Positions 35,241 to 46,697 are shown, counted from the stretch's first letter. The stretch is DNA of 64,000 nucleotides from Kitasatospora arboriphila (GCF_000717275.1 NZ_JNYV01000001.1:736384-800383); one strand, 5' to 3'. Translations and numbers: made by a program. The notes: generated by a model from the letters alone, not told the origin.

Positions 35241-36200
35241 TCAGTGGAGCTGCCCGCGTGAGTCCAGCGGCATCGTGTCGTTGTCTGCGAGAGACAACGC
35301 GGACCCGACTGCCGACGCCACGGCAGTCAGGCCGTCGCGCGAAGTCGCCCAACTCGCCTCGTATGGTTGGCGGCTCAGCAGCGCCACCACGAATCTGTGA
35401 TCGGGGCCGACGAACCCGGCGCTGTGGAGGTAGGCCGTCTGCTCGAAGCAACACATCCACCCCTGTTTGACCACAGGCGCATTCACCGCGCCGAGAGCGA
35501 GCAGACCGAAGTCTTGAGAGAAGCCGTCGGCCGCCACCGCCGGTGCTGACGCCAGAGCGCCCAGGACCAACTGACGGTCGAGCTCCGGCATCTTCGACAC
35601 GTGCGCGTAGAGCCGAACGACATCGGCAGCCGAGGTGACCATCTCGCCCCAGTACGAAGGATCTTGCGGCGGTGCGGTTTCGGTGAGTCCGAGTTGTTCA
35701 CTCACCCGCGACACCGCGCCCTGCCCGTCGTACCGTGTCCACAGTTCGTTCATCGCGACGTCATCGCTGGGACCGAGTGCGCGCTCGATCAGAGCGACAT
35801 CCGAGTCAGCCACGGGCAATTGTTCAGCACGGCGACGTTCGACGATGTCGACCACCACAACCAACTTCGTGAGCGACGCGGCATACATCGGCGTGGCACT
35901 GGCCGAACCCGACGACTCCCCGGTGGCGGTGTCCAGTACCGCCATTCCCAAGTCGAGCCCCGGCCGGGCCAACGCAACGGTTTCGGCAGCCGCCACTGCC
36001 CTGCCGACAAAGCCGCCGACCACACCGCGGCGGTCAGCAGATCCAGCCGGCGTATGGCCGTCCACGTCCCGTGCGCTGCCGACACCGCACACAAACGCAC
36101 CGACAGATGCCGTCAGAACCAGTTGCACAGCGATCATCGCGACCGCGACGACTAGGCGAACGGGCCGCGTGGAGGTCAGAGACGACGGACGCGCAGACAT
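35241..36200 (-). CDS. Exported beta-lactamase-like serine hydrolase
   Basis: This 319-residue protein starts with a signal-anchor helix (VVAVAMIAVQLVLTASVGAF). The catalytic SxxK motif is in YAASLTKL near residue 110, and a late KQGW may be the counterpart of the KTG box of class A beta-lactamases. Similar mycobacterial proteins are exported and of unsettled function. It may be a penicillin-interacting hydrolase; true beta-lactamase activity is uncertain because the SDN and KTG motifs are not standard. The ATG at 36200 is preferred to an upstream in-frame start. Confidence 0.75.
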   Translation of the reverse strand: MSARPSSLTSTRPVRLVVAVAMIAVQLVLTASVGAFVCGVGSARDVDGHTPAGSADRRGVVGGFVGRAVAAAETVALARPGLDLGMAVLDTATGESSGSASATPMYAASLTKLVVVVDIVERRRAEQLPVADSDVALIERALGPSDDVAMNELWTRYDGQGAVSRVSEQLGLTETAPPQDPSYWGEMVTSAADVVRLYAHVSKMPELDRQLVLGALASAPAVAADGFSQDFGLLALGAVNAPVVKQGWMCCFEQTAYLHSAGFVGPDHRFVVALLSRQPYEASWATSRDGLTAVASAVGSALSLADNDTMPLDSRGQLH

Positions 36201-36255
36201 ACTGGACTCCAGAGTCCTCGGGTTCGGCCAAGCCCGCCACCCGCGACGGCCGGGC

Positions 36256-36582
36256 TCACGTATCACGTTCGCCGGCAACCCCTTCCGCCGGCCGAAGCGC
36301 CCAACCAGGAACCCAATGGGTCACCTTCTCCTCTCTCCCCTTGGCCGGGATTGTGTAGGTGACCTTGCCGAACCATTCGCCCCACTCGGTCATGCCCCAC
36401 TCGGTGAGCACTCCCATCGTCTTCTTCCGGAATTGGAGTCCATCGGGGTGATACGACCCCGAGTGATGGGGTTGATAGGCGTACAGCGTGATCAGGTCGA
36501 CCGTGACAGCCATATGCCCGACCCTCACAAAGGCCGGGCGGCGCGGTTGCCCGCTGTCTCCTCCGATTCCGGCCGTCTTCAT
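36256..36582 (-). CDS. Hypothetical protein with a LexA-like box at its start
   Basis: A 108-residue frame with no recognised family. The second half is rich in Trp, Gly and charged residues (TEWGMTEWGEWFGKVTYTI) and looks like a soluble beta-rich domain. The start could be ATG 36582 or ATG 36513; the latter has GAGG upstream, while the former lies directly beside an SOS-box-like palindrome and would be leaderless. The frame is plausible but short, so a chance ORF is possible. Confidence 0.45.
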   Translation of the reverse strand: MKTAGIGGDSGQPRRPAFVRVGHMAVTVDLITLYAYQPHHSGSYHPDGLQFRKKTMGVLTEWGMTEWGEWFGKVTYTIPAKGREEKVTHWVPGWALRPAEGVAGERDT

Positions 36583-36585
36583 GGT

Positions 36586-36601
36586 TCGACCATACGTTCG
36601 A
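36586..36601. promoter_or_regulatory. Candidate LexA (SOS) box
   Basis: On the minus strand the site reads TCGAAC, GTAT, GGTCGA, which differs by one base from the mycobacterial SOS box TCGAAC-N4-GTTCGA. It is nested in a longer inverted repeat (GGTTCGA/TCGAACC, 36583-36604) and ends four bases from the ATG at 36582. Confidence 0.5.
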
Positions 36602-36785
36602 ACCGGTGCTAGTCTCAAGCCCGGCGGGGCGGTCACCTGTGGACGTGGATTTCGGACATGGAGGAGCCGCCCTGTCTATCGACAACGGATACGCCGCGGA
36701 CGAGCTTGCCGCGGATCTGCGTTCAGTGACGACGGCGCCGACGTTTGCGTACAAAACTCGGGGCAGCCGGCGCAGAGATCTGTGG

Positions 36786-36867
<82 letters not shown>

Positions 36868-36926
36868 GTGCAGAGCACAGCGTACCGGCTGACCAGCGCG
36901 TTGCAGTACTTAGGTACCGTCAAGAC

Positions 36927-37379
36927 ATGGCTCCCATCAAGCACCGGCATCGACCAGCACTCATCGTGCTGGTGATCGTCGCCGCGCTCGCATGTCTCGC
37001 GCTGGCGTGGTGGCAGTGGGATCGCTTCGAATCGAGCTCGGGTACTGGCCAGAATCTGGGGTACGCACTCCAGTGGCCGGCTTTCGCCATATTCGTGGTC
37101 TACGCGTACCGCCGATTCGTGGTGCTCGAGTCCGACCCCGTCGAAGTGCTGAAGCTGCAATCGAACAAGGGCATGACGGAGATTCCAGATGGAGTCCTGC
37201 CGCCTCGACCCGCACCGGCCAGTCCCCCAACGGACGACAGCCTCGAGAGCGGCCAGCTGGCCGAATACAACCAGATACTCGCCGAACTCGCGGGCAACGA
37301 CCCGCGCCAGACCGACCCCGACCCCGAGATGGTCGACACAGACCCGCATACGAACAACACACAACGGAGCAATCAGTGA
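36927..37379 (+). CDS. Two-helix membrane protein with acidic cytoplasmic tail
   Basis: The 150-residue protein has two transmembrane helices in its first 70 residues (ALIVLVIVAALACLALAWW and LQWPAFAIFVVYAY), then a Pro/Asp-rich hydrophilic tail. Conserved hypothetical proteins of this form occur in mycolic-acid actinobacteria beside the DUF3817 gene. The stop overlaps the next gene as GTGA, indicating coupled translation. The function is unknown. Confidence 0.75.
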   Translation: MAPIKHRHRPALIVLVIVAALACLALAWWQWDRFESSSGTGQNLGYALQWPAFAIFVVYAYRRFVVLESDPVEVLKLQSNKGMTEIPDGVLPPRPAPASPPTDDSLESGQLAEYNQILAELAGNDPRQTDPDPEMVDTDPHTNNTQRSNQ

Positions 37380-37732
37380 CCGAGACCCCGGCCGAACAGA
37401 CCGCGCCTGCAACCACGGCGACGCCGAGCAAGATCAAAGGCGCGTTGCTTCGGTACCGGGTGATGGCGTGGGTCACCGGCCTCTGGTTGCTGCTCCTCGT
37501 GGCCGAACTGGTCCTCAAATACGGCTTCGACGTAGACGCGCTCGACTTCGTGCCGATCGTTCACGGTTGGGTGTACTTCGTGTACCTCATCATGGCCATC
37601 GACCTCGGTATCAAAGTTCGCTGGCCTCTGGGCAAGGCCGTTTACACCCTGATCGCCGGCACCATCCCGTTCCTGTCGTTCTGGGTGGAACACAAGCGCA
37701 CCCAAGAGATCAAGGCACAGTTCGGGGTCTGA
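37376..37732 (+). CDS. DUF3817 membrane protein
   Basis: This 118-residue protein has three hydrophobic helices matching DUF3817, the equivalent of Rv1342c next to rdgB-rph in M. tuberculosis. Conserved features include HGWVYFVYLI and IPFLSFWVEHK. The GTG start overlaps the preceding stop. A second DUF3817 member occurs in this window at 57562-57897. The function is unknown. Confidence 0.85.
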   Translation: MTETPAEQTAPATTATPSKIKGALLRYRVMAWVTGLWLLLLVAELVLKYGFDVDALDFVPIVHGWVYFVYLIMAIDLGIKVRWPLGKAVYTLIAGTIPFLSFWVEHKRTQEIKAQFGV

Positions 37733-37749
37733 GGCCCCGGCCAGGAGGG

Positions 37750-38367
37750 CTAGCTCCGTGCCAGTTCCTGCAGAGCGGGCACAAGTTGTGTCAGTGCACG
37801 ACCGCGGTGACTGAGCGCGTCCTTCTCGGATGCAGACAGCTCGGCCGCTGTCCGTCCGCCCGCCGCCTCGTCATCGGGTACAAAAACGGGGTCGTAGCCG
37901 AAACCGTTGTCGCCCAGGGGCGCATCGATGATGCGGCCACGCCATTCGCCGCGGACCACCACTTGCCCGGTAGCCGTCACCAGTGCGCACGCGGAGACAA
38001 AGGCCCCGCCTCGGCGCTCGGCAGGTACGTCGCGCATCTGGCCGAGCAGCAGCGAGGTGTTCGCCTCGTCGTCGCCGTGGCGCCCCGCCCACCGGGCGGA
38101 CAACACGCCGGGCATACCACGCAGCGCATCCACCTCGATGCCCGAATCGTCTGCGATGCAGGCCAATCCGGTGGCGGTAAACCCGTCCCGAGCCTTGGCG
38201 AGGGCATTCTCTTCGAACGTGGCGCCGGTCTCGGGTGCCTCGTCGTACTCAGGCACTTCGTCGAGACCGACGACCTCCAGACCGCTGATGCCCGCACGCT
38301 CGAGGACTCGTCGGAGTTCGGCGAGCTTCTTGCTGTTACGGCTGGCGACCAATAGGCGCTGAGCCAT
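37750..38367 (-). CDS. rdgB: Non-canonical purine NTP pyrophosphatase (RdgB/HAM1)
   Basis: The 205-residue enzyme removes ITP, dITP and XTP from the nucleotide pool. The N-terminal VASRNSKKLAELRRVL, the EENALAKA motif and DDSGIEVDAL are the family's nucleotide-binding and catalytic segments. Its start codon overlaps the rph stop by one base (TGATG), so it is translationally coupled at the end of the long minus-strand cluster. Confidence 0.94.
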   Translation of the reverse strand: MAQRLLVASRNSKKLAELRRVLERAGISGLEVVGLDEVPEYDEAPETGATFEENALAKARDGFTATGLACIADDSGIEVDALRGMPGVLSARWAGRHGDDEANTSLLLGQMRDVPAERRGGAFVSACALVTATGQVVVRGEWRGRIIDAPLGDNGFGYDPVFVPDDEAAGGRTAAELSASEKDALSHRGRALTQLVPALQELARS

Positions 38368-39152
38368 CAGCTACCGAAAGCCTTGCGCTTGCCGGACACC
38401 TCGGGTTCGGGCAACGTGCCGGGGTACGGCAGGGCCAAAGCCTCGCGCTGGACCTCGAAAATCTTCTCGGTACCGAGCATCGCCATGTCGAGAAGGCGGT
38501 CGAGGGTCGATCGCGGGAAGGTCGCACCTTCGCCTGTGCCCTGGATCTCGACGAGGGTGCCGGTATCGGTGGCGACCACGTTCATGTCCACCTCGGCGCG
38601 CGAATCCTCCTCGTACGGAAGGTCGATCCGTACCCGGCCATCCACCACGCCGACACTCACCGCGGCGATCGCGCACGAGATCGGTTGGGGGTCGGCCAGC
38701 TTGCCCGCGGCGTTGAGATAGGTGACCGCGTCGCAGAGCGCAACGTACGCGCCTGTGATCGCTGCGGTGCGGGTGCCGCCGTCGGCCTGGAGCACATCAC
38801 AGTCGAGGGCAATGGTGTTCTCCCCCAACGCCGCCAGGTCGATACATGCACGCAGCGACCGGCCGATCAGGCGACTGATCTCCTGGGTGCGTCCACCGAC
38901 CTTGCCCTTGACCGACTCGCGGTCGGACCGATCGTGGGTGGCAGCGGGCAACATCGCGTACTCCGCGGTCAGCCAGCCCAGTCCCGAGCCGCGCCGCCAC
39001 CGCGGAACGCCTTCGGTGACGCTGGCCGTACACATCACCCGGGTCTGTCCGAATTCCACCAACACAGATCCAGCGGGGTGGTTGGTGAATCCGCGGGTGA
39101 TGGTGACCTTCCGCAGTTCGTCGTCTACTCGGCCATCAGCGCGTCTACTCAC
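38367..39152 (-). CDS. rph: Ribonuclease PH
   Basis: This 261-residue phosphorolytic exoribonuclease trims tRNA 3' ends. The family segments [16 protein letters not shown] and [16 protein letters not shown] are present, giving the phosphate-binding and catalytic residues. Length is normal. It is followed directly by rdgB, the usual bacterial pairing. Confidence 0.95.
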   Translation of the reverse strand: MSRRADGRVDDELRKVTITRGFTNHPAGSVLVEFGQTRVMCTASVTEGVPRWRRGSGLGWLTAEYAMLPAATHDRSDRESVKGKVGGRTQEISRLIGRSLRACIDLAALGENTIALDCDVLQADGGTRTAAITGAYVALCDAVTYLNAAGKLADPQPISCAIAAVSVGVVDGRVRIDLPYEEDSRAEVDMNVVATDTGTLVEIQGTGEGATFPRSTLDRLLDMAMLGTEKIFEVQREALALPYPGTLPEPEVSGKRKAFGS

Positions 39153-39226
39153 ACCGACACCCTATCGACACCACCTGGCACCGTGGGCGGGTGCCCGATA
39201 TCTCGTCCGAGCATCCCGGCAGGTGG

Positions 39227-39991
39227 TCAGCCGATATCGATCTGCTCGTCGCGACGCACAACGCGGATCGGGCCGTCGTACACCTCGCGGGCCTCGGCAA
39301 GCATGTCGTCGGGCCAGGTCCACGGTGGAAGATGGGTCAGGGCAAGGCTCTTGACGCCGGCCTTGGCCGCGGCCTCGCCTGCCTCCCTGCCGGACAAATG
39401 CAGGTTCGGCGGCCTGTTCTCCGGATCGTGGGTCCACGACGCCTCACAGAGGAACACATCGGCGCCCTGGGCGAGTTCGATGAGCTCATCGCACACGCCG
39501 GTGTCGCCGCTGTAGGCCAGTACCTCGCCACCAGGGCCGGTGATGCGAAGTCCGAACGTCGAAGGTGGATGATTCACCTTCCGGGCCAGGATCCTCATCC
39601 CGCCCAGTTCGATCTCCTCGTGGTCGGTCCATGTGGACACGTCGAACGTGTCGCTGATGTCGTCGATCTTCCCCGGGTACTCCGATGATGCAGCGCCGAT
39701 CCGGGCCGCTGTTCCGGGAGGTCCGATGAGTGTTCCCTTGCCGATGGCGGGAATCGGGTTGTAGCGGCGCCACACCAACAGACCGGGCAGATCGAGGCAA
39801 TGGTCGGCGTGCAGATGGCTCAGCATCACCGCGACCTCGTTGGGGTCGGCATGCTGCTGCAACGAACCCAGGACGCCGGGGCCGAAGTCCATCACCACCG
39901 GCTGGCCGCCAGGCACCGTCAGCAAATACCCGGACGCCGGCGAATCCGGGCCCGCCAAACTGCCCGAACAACCCAGCACGGTCAAACGCAT
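39227..39991 (-). CDS. Metallo-beta-lactamase-fold hydrolase (Rv1339-like)
   Basis: The 254-residue protein has the MBL metal motif HLHADHCLD near residue 60 and later His/Asp ligands. It is most like Rv1339, which lies in the same place between murI and rph in M. tuberculosis and is reported as an atypical class II cAMP phosphodiesterase. Older annotations call such proteins ribonuclease Z-like. The cAMP role here is inferred from that orthology. Confidence 0.85.
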   Translation of the reverse strand: MRLTVLGCSGSLAGPDSPASGYLLTVPGGQPVVMDFGPGVLGSLQQHADPNEVAVMLSHLHADHCLDLPGLLVWRRYNPIPAIGKGTLIGPPGTAARIGAASSEYPGKIDDISDTFDVSTWTDHEEIELGGMRILARKVNHPPSTFGLRITGPGGEVLAYSGDTGVCDELIELAQGADVFLCEASWTHDPENRPPNLHLSGREAGEAAAKAGVKSLALTHLPPWTWPDDMLAEAREVYDGPIRVVRRDEQIDIG

Positions 39992-40039
39992 GCAGCCATG
40001 CTGCCACGCCGGCTCACCTTGCCGTCGGCGGACGGTCGA

Positions 40040-40840
40040 TCAGGCGTGTTGAACTGCGCCGATGGCCGGGCCGAGGAAACGTATGGCCAGCCGGGCGAAC
40101 ATCTCGGGATCACCGGTGGCCTGAAAAACGCGGTCGGCGGGCACGTCGGAGGGTGGCCGCAAGAGGTCGGTGGATGTCAGCACCCGCAACACATCTTTGG
40201 CGGTTTCTTCCGCGCTCGAGACCAGGGTGACCTCGTCACCCACGGCCAGCTGAATGACACCCGACAGCATCGGATAGTGCGTGCAGCCGAGCACCACCGT
40301 GTCGACGCCCGCCTGGGCCAGCGGCTCGAGGTATCCCTGGGCGAGGCCGAGAACCTGCCGACCGCTGGTGATCCCCCGTTCGACGAAATCGACGAACCGT
40401 GGGCAGGGCACCGAGGTGATCACCGCGTTCTGGGCAGCGGCGAAAGAATCTTCGTAGGCACGAGAGGCGATGGTGGCCTCGGTGCCGATGACACCGATGC
40501 GGCCCGATCGCGTTGCCGCCACCGCACGGCGAACGGCGGGCAGCACAACCTCGATGACGGGCACGGGGTAACGCTCGCGAGCATCACGCAGGCAGGCGGC
40601 CGATGCGGTGTTGCAGGCGATGACAAGAGCCTTGACGCCGCGATTGACCAACTCGTCACCGATGGCAAGTGCATGCGCTCGGATCTGGGGAATGGTCAAC
40701 GGCCCGTAGGGCCCATTGGCGGTGTCGCCGATGTAGATGATGTTCTCGGACGGCAGCTGGTCGATCACCGCACGCGCCACGGTGAGACCGCCCACCCCCG
40801 AATCGAAGATGCCGATCGGCGCGTCCACATCGGCGCTCAC
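40040..40840 (-). CDS. murI: Glutamate racemase
   Basis: The 266-residue enzyme makes D-glutamate for peptidoglycan. Both catalytic cysteines are visible in IACNTASA and GCTHYP, and the N-terminus reads [12 protein letters not shown]. Its start overlaps the end of the rhomboid gene by four bases. Confidence 0.95.
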   Translation of the reverse strand: MSADVDAPIGIFDSGVGGLTVARAVIDQLPSENIIYIGDTANGPYGPLTIPQIRAHALAIGDELVNRGVKALVIACNTASAACLRDARERYPVPVIEVVLPAVRRAVAATRSGRIGVIGTEATIASRAYEDSFAAAQNAVITSVPCPRFVDFVERGITSGRQVLGLAQGYLEPLAQAGVDTVVLGCTHYPMLSGVIQLAVGDEVTLVSSAEETAKDVLRVLTSTDLLRPPSDVPADRVFQATGDPEMFARLAIRFLGPAIGAVQHA

Positions 40841-41535
40841 AGAGCTGTGCCCCGATTGTTCCCCAAGCCGTTGGCGCCGTAGGGAGTCGGCGCGGTGGCG
40901 TGGTCGCGCTTACGGTCCTTGCCGGAGAGATACCACGCGGCCAGCACTCCGCCGATCGCCCCGAAGAGATGGCCCTGCCAGGAGACGCGGCCGTCGGTGG
41001 GAACCACGCCCCACAGCACACCGCCGTAGACGAAGAACACCACCACGCCCAGCAAGATCTGCCAGATGTCGCGGTTGAACAATCCGCGAACCAGGATGTA
41101 GGTGAGCCAGCCGAAGATGATGCCCGAGGCGCCGACCGTGACGACAGTCGACGGCGAGAAGAGCCAGACACCGAGACCGGACACAACCCACACGATGAGT
41201 GTGGTGACGACGAACCGCTTGGCCATCAGAACCAGGAAGCCGAGGACCATCCCGGGAATCGTGTTGGCCAGCAGGTGTTCCCACCCATCGTGCAGGAACG
41301 GCGAGAACACGATGCCGGAGAGACCGTCGGTGTCACGCGACTCGATGCCCGCACTGTCCAGGTCGTGATCGCTCACCGCGTCGATGGCCTCGACGACGTA
41401 CAGCAGGGCGGTCAACGCGACGATGACAACCGCGGACCGCAGCCACAACGGCCAGGAGGTTCGCTTGGCCTCGGCGGACCCCGATGGCGTGAGTCCGCCA
41501 CCGGCACCGCCGTACGGGCCGAGTGATCCGGTCAT
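40837..41535 (-). CDS. Rhomboid intramembrane serine protease
   Basis: This 232-residue protein has about six transmembrane helices. The catalytic Ser lies in GASGIIFG and the partner His in [10 protein letters not shown]. It corresponds to Rv1337 in the cysM-murI interval. Rhomboid proteases cleave membrane proteins within the bilayer; the substrate is unknown. It overlaps murI, which suggests coupled expression. Confidence 0.9.
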   Translation of the reverse strand: MTGSLGPYGGAGGGLTPSGSAEAKRTSWPLWLRSAVVIVALTALLYVVEAIDAVSDHDLDSAGIESRDTDGLSGIVFSPFLHDGWEHLLANTIPGMVLGFLVLMAKRFVVTTLIVWVVSGLGVWLFSPSTVVTVGASGIIFGWLTYILVRGLFNRDIWQILLGVVVFFVYGGVLWGVVPTDGRVSWQGHLFGAIGGVLAAWYLSGKDRKRDHATAPTPYGANGLGNNRGTAL

Positions 41536-41559
41536 GTGTCTCCGATCGATGTCCGATGA

Positions 41560-42814
<1,255 letters not shown>

Positions 42815-42865
42815 GGCGAACTCCTTTTTGTGTGGCCGAGCTGTGGTGTGCGTCGTGGCACACGG

Positions 42866-43276
42866 CTAGTGGTCGTCGATCGTGATCTGTTCTTCGGCGA
42901 CCGAGCCGTCAACGATCCGGTAACTGCGGATCTCCTCGCTGTCGGCGTCGCGGGTGGAGATCAGCACGTAGTGGGCGTTCGGTTCGGATGCGAACGAGAT
43001 GTCGGTTCGGCTCGGATACGCCTCGGTTGCGGTGTGCGAGTGGTAGATCACCACGGGCTCCTCGTCGGCCCGATCCATCTCGCGCCACACCTTGAGCTGC
43101 TCGCCGGAGTCGAAGCGGTAGAACGTGGGGCTGCGCTCTGCGTTTGTCATCGCGATGAACCGCTCGGGCCGGTCCGAACCCTCCGGTCCGGCGATCACCC
43201 CGCATGCCTCGTCGGGATGGTCGGCGCGGGCGTGCGCCACCATCTGGTCCACCAGCGATCGACTGATGTTGAGCAC
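42866..43276 (-). CDS. mec: JAMM metalloprotease releasing cysteine from CysO
   Basis: The 136-residue zinc peptidase has the MPN+/JAMM motif: a Glu in DEACGVIAG, HSHT, and SRTD. In mycobacteria Mec cuts CysO-cysteine to free cysteine. GTG 43276 is chosen because GGAGG lies five bases upstream; longer in-frame starts would add residues unlike the family. Confidence 0.92.
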   Translation of the reverse strand: MLNISRSLVDQMVAHARADHPDEACGVIAGPEGSDRPERFIAMTNAERSPTFYRFDSGEQLKVWREMDRADEEPVVIYHSHTATEAYPSRTDISFASEPNAHYVLISTRDADSEEIRSYRIVDGSVAEEQITIDDH

Positions 43277-43301
43277 TCCCACCTCCGTTGTCACGCACCC
43301 G

Positions 43302-44396
43302 TCACCGAAGTGCAAATGCTGAAGGCAACGTCTGGCGGTAGGACGGTATTCCGGCAACCGGATCAGCCGACAGGACAGCCTTGACGATGGCCCGCTGAAC
43401 GGCAGTGGCCGCCGCTTCCCCGATCACCGCGACAAGGGCAGCTTGCTGGTTCATCCCCACCGGGATCGCCGGTGCCTCGCCCTCCCCCGGGGTGGGTGTC
43501 ACCGAGCCGGTGGCCACAGCGAACAGTGTGTCCCCGTCAAGCGGCGAGTGCGCCGGCCGAATGGCACGTGCCAGACCGTCGTGCGCTGTCATCGCAACCC
43601 GTGTGGCCGATGCGGGGTCCAGAGCGGCATCGGTGGCGATCACCCCGAGCGTGGTGTTCAGTGCCGTCGATTTGGTTGTGAGCGAACGTAGTTGAGCAAT
43701 CTCCTCGATTGCGGGAGGACGCAGCCCGTAGTAGTCGAGTTCGGAGGGGCCCGCGCCCCAGGGCACACCGGTGGACGGATCGATCACTGCACCGACCGGA
43801 TTCGCCACCACCAGCGCCGCCACCGTGATGCCCGTGCCCGGCCCGCTGGTGATGCTGACACTCGCCGATCCGACGCCACCTTTCAGTTCCCCGGCCCGCG
43901 CCCCGGCTCCTGCGCCCACCGAACCGGATGCCACATCGGTGCTCGCCGCTGCGGCCGCCCGCTCCCCGAACTCGCGATCCGGCCGCGCCGACCAATCCCC
44001 GACCGCGAGGTCGAAGATCACCGCCGCGGGAACGATCGGGACCACCGACCCGCGCTTGTCCATGACCAGGCCCGTCCCCCGCTTCTCCAGAAAGGTCATC
44101 ACCCCGTCGGCAGCGGCGAGACCGTAGGCGCTCCCGCCCGTGAGGACCACGGCATGGGCGTGCTGCACAGTGTTGGTGGGATCGAGGAGGTCGGTTTCGC
44201 GTGTGCCGGGACCCCCGCCGCGTACGTCGACGGCCGCGACTGCACCGTCCGGCAGCAGCACGACGGTGGTGCCCGTGGCCCAGCCCGCGCCTGCCTGATC
44301 CTCGGTGGCCACGCTGACCTCGTCGTCGACCCGATGGTGGTGTCCGACTCGTATGCCGCGCACGTCGGCGATCGAGTCGGTCGGGCCCGGGATCAT
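43302..44396 (-). CDS. P1 (DmpA-type) N-terminal-nucleophile aminopeptidase
   Basis: The 364-residue protein belongs to the DmpA/P1 family, whose proenzyme self-cleaves before a Ser nucleophile, here in LKGGVGSASV. TGGSAYGLAAADGV forms part of the oxyanion site. It is the equivalent of Rv1333 in the clpS-mec interval. The physiological peptide substrate is unknown. Confidence 0.88.
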   Translation of the reverse strand: MIPGPTDSIADVRGIRVGHHHRVDDEVSVATEDQAGAGWATGTTVVLLPDGAVAAVDVRGGGPGTRETDLLDPTNTVQHAHAVVLTGGSAYGLAAADGVMTFLEKRGTGLVMDKRGSVVPIVPAAVIFDLAVGDWSARPDREFGERAAAAASTDVASGSVGAGAGARAGELKGGVGSASVSITSGPGTGITVAALVVANPVGAVIDPSTGVPWGAGPSELDYYGLRPPAIEEIAQLRSLTTKSTALNTTLGVIATDAALDPASATRVAMTAHDGLARAIRPAHSPLDGDTLFAVATGSVTPTPGEGEAPAIPVGMNQQAALVAVIGEAAATAVQRAIVKAVLSADPVAGIPSYRQTLPSAFALR

Positions 44397-44429
44397 GGCT
44401 TGTTCCTCACGTTCGGGCCGGCATCGAGA

Positions 44430-45011
44430 TCATTTCCCGATCAGGGCGACGACAAGAAGTTCCTGGACAACCGTCAGCCAGTGGTAGACGTCGAGGTGAG
44501 CAGCCATCGGATCACCCTCGGGCAACTGATCGGGGGTCGACTCGCTGATCCCGATCATCGCACCGAGTGCGAGCCGTACGTCGTTGATCGCCGCGAGCCA
44601 CTGATCGGCCTCGGCCGCGGTGAGCGACACCGGCCCGCCGCCGTCGGGCAACGAGTCCAGAACCGCTTGTGCCGCCTGCTGTTTGGCCGAGATGATGTGC
44701 GGTTCGTGCAGACTGCGCAGGGCACCGTTCAGATCGCCGGTGACCACGTCCACCGCCGTCGACTCGTCTTGGTCGGGTCGATGGAAATCTGGGAACAGTC
44801 GCCCCAGCGTCACGTCTGACGGCGGTTCGGAGTGTCCTGCCTCGATCCCCGTGAGATCGGCGAGTTCGTCGGACGGTGCCGTGGACTGCCGTTCGTCGAG
44901 CAACTCGGTCATCGACGTGACCAGAGACGCGATCAGATCCGACTCGTGAGAGTCCAGTTCAGTGGTGATCCGGAGCCGTTCGCCGGAACCACGCCGCTTC
45001 CAATTGCGCAC
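44430..45011 (-). CDS. DUF2017 protein
   Basis: The 193-residue mostly helical protein matches DUF2017, the Rv1332 family always found beside clpS in actinobacteria. The GTG start at 45011 gives the conserved MRNWKRR beginning and lies five bases after the clpS stop. Conserved context suggests a link to ClpS-directed proteolysis, but no activity is known. Confidence 0.85.
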   Translation of the reverse strand: MRNWKRRGSGERLRITTELDSHESDLIASLVTSMTELLDERQSTAPSDELADLTGIEAGHSEPPSDVTLGRLFPDFHRPDQDESTAVDVVTGDLNGALRSLHEPHIISAKQQAAQAVLDSLPDGGGPVSLTAAEADQWLAAINDVRLALGAMIGISESTPDQLPEGDPMAAHLDVYHWLTVVQELLVVALIGK

Positions 45012-45016
45012 GCGAC

Positions 45017-45367
45017 TCAGCTGTCCCGCTGCATCGTGGCCCACAGACCTGCCGCGTGGAGCTTCTGGACATCCAATTCGACCTTGTCGCGGTCACCGGT
45101 CGACACAACCGCCTTGCCCTCGGTGTGCACCTGCATCATCAGCTCCGCCGCCCGGGTCTCGCTGTATCCGAACAGCTTCTGGAACACGTACGTGACGTAT
45201 CGCATCAGGTTCACCGGGTCGTCCCACACGATGGTCACCCAGGGCCGATCAACTGCCTGGTCACGTTCGGCGACGGCGGTACTCGACGGGGTAGCCTCGT
45301 GCTGACCGTCGCCCGCTGCCGACACAGGGCCGAAGTGGTGCGGTGCGGTCATCATCTGTCCGCGCAT
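45017..45367 (-). CDS. clpS: ATP-dependent Clp protease adaptor
   Basis: This 116-residue adaptor delivers N-degron proteins to ClpC/ClpP. The binding-pocket residues are in [12 protein letters not shown] and [11 protein letters not shown], and the C-terminus aligns with the family. An N-terminal extension of about 40 residues is disordered, as usual. It leads the minus-strand cluster and is divergent from pncB with only 18 bases between starts. In-frame ATGs at 45355 and 45352 are alternative starts. Confidence 0.93.
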   Translation of the reverse strand: MRGQMMTAPHHFGPVSAAGDGQHEATPSSTAVAERDQAVDRPWVTIVWDDPVNLMRYVTYVFQKLFGYSETRAAELMMQVHTEGKAVVSTGDRDKVELDVQKLHAAGLWATMQRDS

Positions 45368-45385
45368 GGCCCTAGGGTACCGATA

Positions 45386-46687
45386 GTGACCGCTTCGAAC
45401 ACAGCGCTGCTGACCGATCAATATGAGCTCACCATGGTCGCCGCAGCACTCGCCGACCAGAGCGCCCATCGGACGTGCACCTTCGAGGTTTTCGCGCGGC
45501 GGCTGCCCGATGGGCGTCGTTACGGCGTCGTCGCAGGTACCGCCCGACTGATCGACCAGCTCACCAACTTCACCTTCGGACCCGAACAGCTTGCGGTGGT
45601 CGAGAAGTTCCTCGACGACGAGACGCTCTCGTGGCTCGCCGACTACCGGTTCTCCGGAGACATCGACGGATACGCCGAGGGCGAGCTCTACTTCCCCGGT
45701 TCGCCCATCCTCACCGTCCGCGGCACCTTCGCCGAAGCCGTCATGCTCGAGACATTGGCGTTGTCCGTGCTCAACCACGACAGCGCCATCGCGTCGGCGG
45801 CCGCCCGGATGGTCACCGCGGCCGGGTCACGACCCATCATCGAGATGGGGTCACGACGCACCCACGAGGAGGCGGCCGTCGCTGCGTCGCGAGCCGCGTA
45901 CCTGGCCGGGCTCTCGGCCACGTCGAACCTCGAAGCCGCCCACCGCCACGGTGTACCGAGCGCCGGCACCAGCGCCCACTCGTTCACCCTGGTGCACACC
46001 ACCGCGGACGGACCCGACGAGAAGACCGCGTTTGCGGCCCAGATCGCCAAACTCGGTGTCGGCACCACCCTGCTGGTGGACACCTACGACATCACGCAGG
46101 GTGTCGCCAACGCGATCGCGGTCGCCGGGCCCCAGCTCGGTGGCGTCCGTATCGACTCCGGCGACCTCGGGGTGCTCGCTCGGCAGGTCCGCAAGCAACT
46201 CGACGACCTCGGTGCCACCGGAACACGCATCGTGGTGTCGGGCGACCTCGACGAATACGCGATCGCTTCACTACGCGCCGAACCGGTCGACGTCTACGGG
46301 GTGGGCACGTCGCTGGTCACCGGATCCGGTGCGCCGACAGCAGGTATGGTCTACAAGCTCGTGGAGGTCGACGGACTCCCGGTCGCAAAACGCGCCAGTC
46401 ACAAGGAATCTCGTGGCGGGGCCAAAACCGCTGTCCGCACCGCCAAGCAGTCCGGCACCATCGTCGAGGAGGTCATCTACCCGAGCGGTGGCTCTGAACC
46501 GACTCTCGACCTGCCCGCTCGCCCCCTTCAGATCCCACTCGTCAGGGGCGGAAAACCGGTGGAAGGACTACCGTCACTGACCCAATCGCGTGACCACCTC
46601 GCCGCAGGCCTGGTCTCGCTGCCGTGGGAAGGTCTGGGACTCTCGCATGGGGAACCCGCCATCCCGACCCGATTCATCGCACCGTGA
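45386..46687 (+). CDS. pncB: Nicotinate phosphoribosyltransferase
   Basis: The 433-residue enzyme makes nicotinate mononucleotide in NAD salvage. [10 protein letters not shown] starts the protein, [14 protein letters not shown] and AGTSAHSF are central, and VRIDSGDL is a conserved phosphate-site segment. AGGG lies eight bases before the GTG start. The next gene encodes nicotinamidase, so the pair recycles nicotinamide. Confidence 0.94.
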   Translation: MTASNTALLTDQYELTMVAAALADQSAHRTCTFEVFARRLPDGRRYGVVAGTARLIDQLTNFTFGPEQLAVVEKFLDDETLSWLADYRFSGDIDGYAEGELYFPGSPILTVRGTFAEAVMLETLALSVLNHDSAIASAAARMVTAAGSRPIIEMGSRRTHEEAAVAASRAAYLAGLSATSNLEAAHRHGVPSAGTSAHSFTLVHTTADGPDEKTAFAAQIAKLGVGTTLLVDTYDITQGVANAIAVAGPQLGGVRIDSGDLGVLARQVRKQLDDLGATGTRIVVSGDLDEYAIASLRAEPVDVYGVGTSLVTGSGAPTAGMVYKLVEVDGLPVAKRASHKESRGGAKTAVRTAKQSGTIVEEVIYPSGGSEPTLDLPARPLQIPLVRGGKPVEGLPSLTQSRDHLAAGLVSLPWEGLGLSHGEPAIPTRFIAP

Positions 46688-46697
46688 GGGGAATGAT

